From contig NZ_CP082275.1 in NCBI RefSeq assembly GCF_023746615.1, positions 1,364,001 through 1,428,000 on the forward strand: a stretch of DNA of 64,000 nucleotides. The letters are read 5' to 3'. The DNA comes from Grimontia kaedaensis. GTDB taxonomy: Bacteria > Pseudomonadota > Gammaproteobacteria > Enterobacterales > Vibrionaceae. Within the stretch, counting starts at the first letter, position 1, and every line of letters begins with the position of its first letter. Below the pieces are notes generated by a model. It was not told where the DNA came from and did not search any database. It saw only the letters and a list, made by a program, of their open reading frames with translations. Of this stretch, positions 45,255 through 51,607 are shown in pieces. Both the position numbers and the translations under genes were made by a program.

Positions 45255-45931
45255 GATCAGAAGCACTGTGTATGGGAAATTATTACTCTAAGACGGCTCC
45301 TAACTGAGGTGTCGTCAATGGCTTATTATCATTACTATGACAGAAAACCTACTTTAAGACGGTTGAAAGCGGAAATACTTCTGGAATGATTGATTTTGAT
45401 TTCTTTGTATGAAAATAATTTATTCTATTTCTCAATTTTGGTCGGTTTTTATTTTGGTGTTATTTGGTGTAACGACTCTCTCCTTCTTTCTATTTTTCCT
45501 TTATTGTATGACTAAGTAGACAATCAAGAGTGATTTAATATATTACAGGCAGTCATCCATTCTTACTCTTTTACTTATCGCCTCCGACGTTTGGTTGCAT
45601 GTCTATGGATTCTCACTTAAAGTGGCTTCTTATTTTAATATATTGTGTTTTGTTTTATTAGGGTTATTTAATGCAATTTTCACTTCATTTTATCTCATTA
45701 CTTTGATTTTACAGGTTTTTTAAATCTAATTTTCGGCATAGGGTTTTCCTTTGTGGATTTTATTACATCCTTTGTAATTTTTCTGCTTCTTATTAACTTA
45801 TTGTTTTATTTATTTAAACTGATTGTTTTTGTTGATATGTTCTTGTTGGCTTTGAAAGGTATGAAAGCGTGAAGTTGTTTTTTTCTTAAATATGAAACTT
45901 AATTTTTAAATTAGTAAGGTTATAACATAAA
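45255..45931. other. Long AT-rich non-coding region
   Basis: About 680 bp, very AT-rich with T-tracts (TTTATTTTGGTG, TTATTTATTTAAAC). No supported gene. It precedes the first structured leader and may contain its promoter. Confidence 0.5.
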
Positions 45932-46014
45932 TTCTGGGCTTGGTTGTAGTTGGAATAACGTTTAAACGTTTATCAGGCTGCGTATTATGATATATTTCCA
46001 ACTCAAGCCCGGAA
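45932..46014 (+). promoter_or_regulatory. Structured leader A (long stem-loop) before lipoprotein gene A
   Basis: 5' arm TTCTGGGCTTG (45932-45942), a 5-base bulge, and AGTTGGAA (45948-45955) pair with TTCCAACT (45996-46003) and CAAGCCCGGAA (46004-46014), a 19-bp stem with one wobble. The 40-base loop contains CGTTTAAACG and TTATCAGGCTGCGTATTATG. The second copy of the locus has a different stem around the same loop sequence. Confidence 0.7.
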
Positions 46015-46047
46015 CTTTTCTTATTATATTTAGAAGGATATGAAATA

Positions 46048-46245
46048 ATGAGATCTTTAATTATTGTATGTATGCTGGGCATTGTTTCAGGCTGCACAAG
46101 CTACAGCACGACGCTAGCGAACGAAAAAGGGCATACCACTGATTGCCACGCAAGCGGGTTCGGATTAATCAGTTCAATGGTAGCGAAAAGCAGTTACGAC
46201 GAATGCGTGAAAAACGCCCACGCTAGAGGATTTGACGAAGAATAA
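46048..46245 (+). CDS. Small lipoprotein A, 65 residues
   Basis: Type II signal with lipobox IVSGC (Cys 16), then CTSYSTTLANEKGHTTDCHASGFG and a second pair of Cys residues downstream (DC, EC), which may form a disulfide. Expected to be anchored in a membrane of the envelope. GAAGGA lies upstream of ATG 46048, 33 bases behind the stem-loop. It has a paralogue of 66 residues at 48749, with the same spacing of Cys. It is convergent with the sodN operon. Function unknown. Confidence 0.75.
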   Translation: MRSLIIVCMLGIVSGCTSYSTTLANEKGHTTDCHASGFGLISSMVAKSSYDECVKNAHARGFDEE

Positions 46246-46353
46246 TGCAGTATCTGATGACTGCCATTATTGAATAGGAAGTAACTAGTTAAATTAAACG
46301 ACTTGAACGACGAGCTGTGTTTGTTACCGCACGACAACTCATCATGTCGAAGA

Positions 46354-46689
46354 TCAGCGATCGGACTTGACGACTGCCAGGACTCTATAGAGTGTTTGGC
46401 GTTCATCAATGAGTCCGATCCTCTCACTGCTTATGCTCTCAGGATGGTCTCCCACGAAAGTGAAGAAGCTGTCCAAGACGGTTTTGCGGTAGCGCTTTAC
46501 TATCCAGCCCATACCGGGGTGGTTGAAGAAAAACACTTGGTTTTTCGACTTGGGCCACCACCTGGGCTGTAGAAGGCCGACCACGTAATCATTAGTGTTG
46601 AGTGTCGGGCTCATTGAAGAGCCAGCAACACGCATAATTTTCAGCATTTTCTCTACAATAAAAAAGCTTATATTCAAAGCATTAAGCAT
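46354..46689 (-). CDS. sodX: Nickel-type SOD maturation protease SodX (signal-peptidase-like)
   Basis: 111 residues of the S26 signal-peptidase family, nickel-SOD maturase type. The catalytic Ser is in SSMSPTLNTND (SxSMxPTL), and the Lys in MGWIVKRY. It should cut the leader of SodN to expose the His1 that ligates nickel. ATG 46689 abuts the sodN stop; a second ATG at 46647 (MLKIMRV) is an alternative and aligns with the start region of the second copy. Last gene of the operon. Confidence 0.85.
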   Translation of the reverse strand: MLNALNISFFIVEKMLKIMRVAGSSMSPTLNTNDYVVGLLQPRWWPKSKNQVFFFNHPGMGWIVKRYRKTVLDSFFTFVGDHPESISSERIGLIDERQTLYRVLAVVKSDR

Positions 46690-47190
46690 TTAGGGCTTGA
46701 GGTCAGGATACACAGTTGGCAACTCCGGGAGATAAGGACAGTCTGCCTTATAGGTTTTCACACCTTTGGTTTCCCAGAATATCTCTGCAAAGCGGTTCAC
46801 TTTGTCCAGCAGTTTCAGTGCCGCATCCTTATCCGATTCCTGCTTAACCACTGACGCCAGCATCATGATTTCATGGGTGAGGGAATGAATTTCTGGAAAC
46901 TGGTCAAGTTGCGGTTGCTTGAAATAATCACCCCAGATAATACGAACTTCCTCTTTTAGCTTTTTACCGTGCTCTTCTTTCTGTTCAATCAGGCGGGCAA
47001 ACGTCGCTTGCTGCTGCTTGGACAGGTCTTTTTCTGGTAGCTCGTTGAGCAGGTCAATCATACGGATCATCGTCAGCACGGCGATTTGCGCGTGGACAGG
47101 ATCATAGATTTTGCAGGGAATATCGCAGTGGGCAGAGACTCTACCTAAAGGAATTATTTGGTCTAGACGTTCAAATAGAGAGTGCAGCAT
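46690..47190 (-). CDS. sodN: Nickel-dependent superoxide dismutase, copy A
   Basis: 166 residues. A 20-residue leader (MLHSLFERLDQIIPLGRVSA) precedes HCDIPCKIYDP, the nickel hook: after cleavage His1, Cys2 and Cys6 bind nickel. The rest is a four-helix bundle as in the hexameric enzyme; IIWGDYFKQP, FPEIHSLTHE and IFWETKGVKT match the family ending. It dismutates superoxide to oxygen and peroxide, probably in the cytoplasm. It follows a His-rich membrane protein by five bases and precedes sodX directly. A Fur box governs the operon, which makes sense for an iron-free SOD. Confidence 0.93.
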   Translation of the reverse strand: MLHSLFERLDQIIPLGRVSAHCDIPCKIYDPVHAQIAVLTMIRMIDLLNELPEKDLSKQQQATFARLIEQKEEHGKKLKEEVRIIWGDYFKQPQLDQFPEIHSLTHEIMMLASVVKQESDKDAALKLLDKVNRFAEIFWETKGVKTYKADCPYLPELPTVYPDLKP

Positions 47191-47195
47191 GGCGG

Positions 47196-47390
47196 TTATC
47201 TCCGTGATTGGGATTTCTTATCCAAATAGTTGATGGCAAAGATGACAAGCGCGCATCCAAGTACAATTGGCATCAGCCACAGGAAGTGAATGAAATCAGC
47301 AGTCCAATGCGCGTGGTCGTGGCCTTTGTGGGCAAGGACTTCTGCGCTGAACAGAAGTAGAAAGGCAAATAGGGTGACATTCTTGAACAT
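47196..47390 (-). CDS. Small His-rich membrane protein linked to nickel SOD, copy A
   Basis: 64 residues. Signal-like N-terminus (FAFLLLFSAEVLA) followed by HKGHDHAHWTADFIHFLW, a run with six His, and a C-terminal transmembrane helix (WLMPIVLGCALVIFAINYL) plus a basic tail. If cleaved after A18, the mature protein would begin with His. It resembles CbtB-type small metal transporter subunits in size and His content. A role in nickel binding or delivery to SodN is inferred from context. Confidence 0.65.
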   Translation of the reverse strand: MFKNVTLFAFLLLFSAEVLAHKGHDHAHWTADFIHFLWLMPIVLGCALVIFAINYLDKKSQSRR

Positions 47391-47406
47391 GGTTTCCTCC
47401 GGCTGC

Positions 47407-47772
47407 TCAAGCAGCGTGTTGGGTAGCTTTTCTGAACACGACTAACTCGCTAAGCCCTGCTGAATAGGCTTTGAGGAGTTCGACAAAATGCTGGTGGTCT
47501 GGTGACACTTTTCTTAGCTGAACTTCAATGATTTCTAACGGCGATTCAAGGTGGAATCGAGCGAGTTCAGATTGTTCTGATTGCTTATAAACGGTGGCGA
47601 GGTTGTGATGACAGGCAAGCCAGGCTGAGAGCTTTTCGCGGTCTGTGAAAAGAGACTCACTGTTCTCATCCAGCAAAGTGAGTGCATCGAAGTAGCTGTC
47701 TTCTGCATGCTCCATCTCATCAATGGCGAAGTATTGGTTTCCCGCCAATATCAAATTTCTCCAATCATCCAT
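47407..47772 (-). CDS. Helical, TPR-like protein heading the nickel SOD operon
   Basis: 121 residues, helical with pairs resembling tetratricopeptide repeats (YFAIDEMEHAEDSYFDALTLL, LACHHNLATVYKQSEQSELARFHLESPLEI). ATG 47772 is preferred over TTG 47787. It is first in the operon with 16 bases to the His-rich gene and sits directly behind the Fur box. A chaperone or scaffold role is a guess. In the second copy only its last 24 codons or so survive (50055-50143). Confidence 0.65.
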   Translation of the reverse strand: MDDWRNLILAGNQYFAIDEMEHAEDSYFDALTLLDENSESLFTDREKLSAWLACHHNLATVYKQSEQSELARFHLESPLEIIEVQLRKVSPDHQHFVELLKAYSAGLSELVVFRKATQHAA

Positions 47773-47787
47773 ATCAATGCGCCTCAA

Positions 47788-47825
47788 TCATAATGATAAC
47801 CATTCGCAAGTGATAATTATTATCG
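47788..47825 (-). promoter_or_regulatory. Overlapping Fur boxes of the nickel SOD operon
   Basis: TGATAATTATTATCG (47811-47825) matches 13 of 14 Fur positions; TCATAATGATAACCA (47788-47802) is a weaker neighbour at 11 of 14. They lie 16-53 bases upstream of the first gene. Iron limitation should therefore induce the operon. The duplicate locus lacks this segment. Confidence 0.85.
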
Positions 47826-47930
47826 ATTTGAGTGGAAAGTAAAGACAGTTCCAAGGAGAGAGCAATTGAAATGCCCAAAATGTGACGCAGATTCGAGAGT
47901 GGATGATTCGATGAAACAGACAAAAACAGC

Positions 47931-47959
47931 ACACCCCGGCGCGTAGATTGCCGGGGTGT
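47931..47959. terminator. GC-rich hairpin at the copy A boundary
   Basis: ACACCCCGGC (47931-47940) pairs with GCCGGGGTGT (47950-47959). It matches the MCP terminator at 50204-50232, and is the relic left in copy A by the duplication. Confidence 0.75.
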
Positions 47960-48651
47960 TAGTATTTAACGCAGTCTACAAAAGCGGAGCGGGAGCAGCT
48001 AATTCCTGCACCTTTAGTTTGTTTAAGTATATGGATGCGAGTCTTTCAGGTTATCTGGATTTATGGCATGGAATGCCCAACTTTCCTCTTGGTGCTACAT
48101 TATTCCTTTTCATTTAACATTATTTTTATGGTTTTTATATGATGGGATAAATAATAGGTTTGAAAAGTAATGCTTGACTTACCTTTCTTTTTTGTCTTGT
48201 TTGATAGGCAATTTGTCATAATCTACTGCTTTTTCAAATGATGGAGTAAATAACCTGGCTTCCTACTTTTAGTCTTATTAAACCGAATTTTCGTAATAAG
48301 TGACAATGTGAAGTGAGTGGTAAACTTGGTAGCCAACGATACTGGCCACTTCACATGATATAAGGATTTACTATATAACCTTATGCGAGTCTTATGTGAG
48401 GCAATTCAAAAAACCCTATTAAACAGTAGCTTGAGGGGATATTTTTTAGAGTATCAATTAAAGTAATCACTTTGTGATTAATTCTATTGTGAAGTAATTT
48501 ATGTATATTTAAATGAATGCTCCTTAATATTTTAATAGTGCATATTGAATGCACTTTATTTTTTATAAGCTGTTCCTATGTAATAATTCTAAATTTGTTT
48601 TGTCGCATTTTTGATTCTTTCCATAGTGGTTTAATTAAAGTATTGTTTAGT
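47960..48651. other. AT-rich spacer between duplicate loci
   Basis: The first 45 bases repeat the end of the MCP gene region (AAAGCGGAGCGGGAGC). The rest is AT-rich with no supported gene; a similar AT-rich tract precedes copy A. Confidence 0.5.
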
Positions 48652-48719
48652 TGCTGGGGCTGATTATAAGTGGTATTTATCAGGCTGCGTAGTATGGTAT
48701 TATTTAATTGGCCCCAGCA
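48652..48719 (+). promoter_or_regulatory. Structured leader B (stem-loop) before lipoprotein gene B
   Basis: TGCTGGGGC plus TGATTA (48652-48666) pairs with TAATTG plus GCCCCAGCA (48705-48719): nine Watson-Crick pairs then six with two wobbles. The loop shares TTTATCAGGCTGCGTA and TATGGTAT with leader A, but the stems are unrelated in sequence. Confidence 0.7.
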
Positions 48720-48748
48720 CTTGTTGTTAATTAGTATGGAGGCTTCGC

Positions 48749-48949
48749 ATGATTAGATTATTCACTATTGCCTGTTTGCTGGGCTTAATATCTGGATGCA
48801 CCAGTTATAGTACCTCATTAGAAAATGAACGAGGGCATACGACTGAGTGTCACGCCAGCGGATTTGGATTAATAAGCACATTGATCGCAAAGAGTTCTTA
48901 TGACCAGTGTGTGCAAAATGCAAATGAAAGAGGTTTCGAAGAGCAATAA
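48749..48949 (+). CDS. Small lipoprotein B, 66 residues
   Basis: Paralogue of the lipoprotein at 46048: lipobox LISGC, then TSYSTSLENERGHTTECHASGFG and a C-terminal GFEEQ. The two copies differ mainly by conservative changes (LANEKG to LENERG, VKNAHARG to VQNANERG), suggesting selection on the protein. GGAGG lies upstream of the ATG. Function unknown. Confidence 0.75.
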   Translation: MIRLFTIACLLGLISGCTSYSTSLENERGHTTECHASGFGLISTLIAKSSYDQCVQNANERGFEEQ

Positions 48950-49022
48950 CTTATCGGTGTATCTTTTTCCTAGGAAACTGAGCTGGGTATTCTTCACATT
49001 TCGTAGCTCTTTGTGCTTGAGT

Positions 49023-49315
49023 TCAATGGGTGGATTTAACAATAGTCATGACACGGTAAATTGATTGGTTGCCGTCAATAAGCCCAATGCTCTCGGTGCT
49101 AATGCTAAAGATGTTGCCTCCTTTGAATGTTAAGAAACTATCAAGCACGATTCTCTCAAACCTTTTCACCATCCATCCCATGCTCGGGTGGTCGAACAGG
49201 TAAATCTGACCGCGTTTCTTCGGCCACCATTTGGGTTGGCGGATGGCAATCACGTAATCTCTGTGTTGAGTGTCGGGCTCATTGAGGAGCCCGCAATACG
49301 CATGATTTTCAGCAT
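49023..49315 (-). pseudogene. sodX: sodX copy B, frameshifted
   Basis: The N-terminal part with SSMSPTLNT is in one frame and the rest, including the Lys-bearing MGWMVKRF, is in another. At about 49262 copy A has ACTAATGATTAC where copy B has ACAGAGATTAC, one base fewer, which brings a TGA soon after. The Ser and Lys of the active site therefore cannot be in one protein. The 76-residue downstream frame (49023-49253) is a remnant. Confidence 0.85.
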
Positions 49316-49338
49316 CTCAAAGGTTTCGCTTTGGGCAC

Positions 49339-49839
49339 TTAGGGCTTGAGGCCAGGATACACAGTTGGCAACTCGGGGAGATAGGGACAGTCTGCCGTAT
49401 AGGTTTTCACGCCTTTGGTTGACCAGAATATCTCTGCAAAGCGGTTCACTTTATCCAACAGTTTCAGTGCTGCGTCCTTGTCTGATTCCTGCTTAACCAC
49501 CGACGCCAGCATCATGATTTCATGGGTCAGGGAGTGAATTTCCGGAAACTGGTCAAGCTGTGGCTGCTTGAAATAATCTCCCCAGATAATGTGAACTTCT
49601 TCTTTCAGCTTTTTACCGTGCTCTTCTTTCTGTTCAATCAGGCGGGCAAACGTCGCTTTCTGCTGCTTAGTCAGACCTTGTTCTGGCAATTCGTTGAGTA
49701 GGTCAATCATGCGGATCATCGTCAGTACGGCGATTTGCGCGTGGACAGGATCGTAGATTTTGCAGGGAATATCGCAGTGGGCAGAAACTCTGCCGAAAGA
49801 GAATGTGTGGTCGAGGCGTTCCATCAAAGTATGAAGCAT
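49339..49839 (-). CDS. sodN: Nickel-dependent superoxide dismutase, copy B
   Basis: 166 residues, intact, with leader MLHTLMERLDHTFSFGRVSA and the nickel hook HCDIPCKIYDP. It is identical to copy A over most of the mature region, with changes concentrated in the leader and a few sites (IIWGDYFKQP retained, IFWSTKGVKTYTADC in place of IFWETKGVKTYKADC). It could be matured by SodX of copy A. The promoter segment of copy A is missing upstream, so expression is doubtful. Confidence 0.9.
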   Translation of the reverse strand: MLHTLMERLDHTFSFGRVSAHCDIPCKIYDPVHAQIAVLTMIRMIDLLNELPEQGLTKQQKATFARLIEQKEEHGKKLKEEVHIIWGDYFKQPQLDQFPEIHSLTHEIMMLASVVKQESDKDAALKLLDKVNRFAEIFWSTKGVKTYTADCPYLPELPTVYPGLKP

Positions 49840-49844
49840 GGTGG

Positions 49845-50039
49845 TTATCTCCGTGACTTGGATTTCTTATCCAGATAAGTAATCGCAAAGGTGATGAGCG
49901 CACAGCCAAACAGGATCGGCATTAGCCACAGAAAATGAATGAAATCGGCTGTCCAATGCGCGTGATGGTGGCCTTTGTGGGCGAGCACTTCTGTGCTGAA
50001 CAGAAGCAAAAGGGCAAACAGTGTGATGCTCTTGAACAT
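49845..50039 (-). CDS. Small His-rich membrane protein, copy B
   Basis: 64 residues; HKGHHHAHWTADFIHFLW after a signal-like segment, and one transmembrane helix (WLMPILFGCALITFAITYL). It replaces Asp of copy A (HKGHDHAHW) by His, giving one more His. It is five bases upstream of sodN copy B. Same inferred nickel role as copy A. Confidence 0.65.
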   Translation of the reverse strand: MFKSITLFALLLLFSTEVLAHKGHHHAHWTADFIHFLWLMPILFGCALITFAITYLDKKSKSRR

Positions 50040-50054
50040 GGTTTCCTCCGACGC

Positions 50055-50143
50055 TCAAGCAGCGCGTTGGGCAGTTTGTTTAAACACGACCAATTCACTG
50101 AGTCTGGCGGGATAAGCTTTTAGAAGCTCAACAAAATATTGGA
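50055..50143 (-). pseudogene. Remnant of the TPR-like gene, copy B
   Basis: Only the last codons (matching VELLKAYSAGLSELVVFRK of copy A) remain. A deletion of about 375 bp relative to copy A removed the rest of the gene, its start and both Fur boxes; the junction is near 50143, where sequence jumps to the part of copy A beginning at about 47867. Confidence 0.85.
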
Positions 50144-50203
50144 ATGCCCGAAATGTGATGCAGATTCGAGAGTGGATGATTCGATGAAACAGACAAAAAC
50201 AAC

Positions 50204-50232
50204 ACACCCCGGCAATCAAATTGCCGGGGTGT
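50204..50232 (-). terminator. Terminator of the MCP gene
   Basis: ACACCCCGGCAAT (50204-50216) pairs with ATTGCCGGGGTGT (50220-50232) around CAA, followed on the minus strand by GTTGTTTTTG. It would also block read-through from the MCP gene into sodN copy B. Confidence 0.85.
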
Positions 50233-50271
50233 TAGCTTTTAATGCGGTCTATGAAAGCGGAGCGGGAGCGG

Positions 50272-51450
50272 CTAATTCAGTGTGAACTGACCAACTCGCT
50301 GCTTTAACACTTCATTTGAATTGACGAGATTTTCGTTATCTCCCCTGATCTGCTCACTGAGCGTCACGATGGAGTCTTTTGAAGCTTTGATGTTCAACAT
50401 CGATGTATTTAAGTGCTCGATTTGGTTGATGAGTTGATCGAGCCCGCTGCTATTGTCCTCTGCCGAAATCAGTGAGACCACTTTTTCAATAGAAACCACC
50501 GCTTCTTCCACCGTTTGGTTGGAGCTTTGGTAATGAGAGATGATGTCTAACAGCTCTTGTTTCTGCGCGGTCAGTCGCTCGCTGATTTGCACCACCGAAC
50601 TACGGATTTCTCCGACGATCTTGGTGATGTCTCCTAGGCTGTCTTGCGTCGATAAAGCCAGTTGACGCACTTCATCTGCAACAACGGCAAATCCACGTCC
50701 TTGGTCACCGGCGCGGGCGGCTTCTATCGCCGCATTCAAAGACAAGAGGTTAGTTTGCTCCGAGATGGACTTAATGACCTCAACAAATTTTTCAATAGAC
50801 TCTGCCTGCGCTTTCAGCTCAGTAAACGACATGTACATCTGCTCAACGCTATTGGCGTAGTTATCTAATTGCTGAAGCGAAGACATATTTTTGGTGCTTA
50901 TATCTACCAAATCACCCCTTACTTGCTCGGTGGAAGAGGCTGTCTCTTTGAGGGTTTGCACCATAGAGGTAGAGAATGAACTGAGAGAGGAGAGGTTTGT
51001 ACTGGCAACTTCGTAGTTTTGGTCCTGCTCTAAAAGGTCTGCATTGATGTTTTTCACCTTCATAAACATAGCGTCAGACAGTGTTTTTGATTCGACTGAC
51101 GATTCATCAATGGCTTGAAGAGTGTTGCGGATATTGATTCTGAAGTTTTCTATAACACGCAGAAAGTCGGTCATTTCACTGTTCAGTGAGGATTTCACTT
51201 CGTTTTTGACACTGAGGTCATTTCGCTCGAAGTTTTTCAGGTATTCCTTCGTTTGTTCCAGAGAGTCGACACCCCATCTTTTCTCATCAATATCATGGAT
51301 GAGGAGAACACCGACAAGGACGAGCTGGATGATGACTGAATAGATATTTTCGGTTAATAGCAAAGCGTTGACGAGAAGAAGCACAATACCCACCCAGTGG
51401 ATGAGCCTCATTCTTGTAAATAGCGATTTAAAGCCGTTTTTTGATGACAT
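50272..51450 (-). CDS. Methyl-accepting chemotaxis protein without periplasmic sensor
   Basis: 392 residues. Two adjacent hydrophobic helices at residues about 15-50 (WVGIVLLLVNALLLTENIYSVIIQLVLVGVLLI) with almost no periplasmic loop, then a cytoplasmic coiled coil. The signalling tip SISEQTNLLSLNAAIEAARAGDQGRGFAVVADEVRQLA is intact, so it should couple to CheW/CheA. There is no evident ligand domain; it may sense a membrane or cytoplasmic signal or act with a partner. AGGAAGG precedes the ATG. Its 3' end was included in the Ni-SOD duplication. Confidence 0.9.
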   Translation of the reverse strand: MSSKNGFKSLFTRMRLIHWVGIVLLLVNALLLTENIYSVIIQLVLVGVLLIHDIDEKRWGVDSLEQTKEYLKNFERNDLSVKNEVKSSLNSEMTDFLRVIENFRINIRNTLQAIDESSVESKTLSDAMFMKVKNINADLLEQDQNYEVASTNLSSLSSFSTSMVQTLKETASSTEQVRGDLVDISTKNMSSLQQLDNYANSVEQMYMSFTELKAQAESIEKFVEVIKSISEQTNLLSLNAAIEAARAGDQGRGFAVVADEVRQLALSTQDSLGDITKIVGEIRSSVVQISERLTAQKQELLDIISHYQSSNQTVEEAVVSIEKVVSLISAEDNSSGLDQLINQIEHLNTSMLNIKASKDSIVTLSEQIRGDNENLVNSNEVLKQRVGQFTLN

Positions 51451-51607
51451 AGACCTTCCTCAACACAACTGGTGAATCTCATGTTATTTAGCCTCCCTTT
51501 ACTATCTTCTCTCGGGGGAGGCTCATTTTTGAGACGCAAACTCACCTCAGTGTAGTTGAGCATTTTAAGGCCTTCAAAATACGCATTTTTGTTATTTGAA
51601 AGCCGAA

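Noticed and set aside
45255..45931. Short reading frames in the AT-rich gap
   Set aside because: No ribosome site, motifs or length above chance in AT-rich sequence.
49023..49253. Treating the 76-residue frame as a functional small gene
   Set aside because: Comparison with copy A shows it is the back half of sodX behind a one-base deletion, lacking the catalytic Ser.
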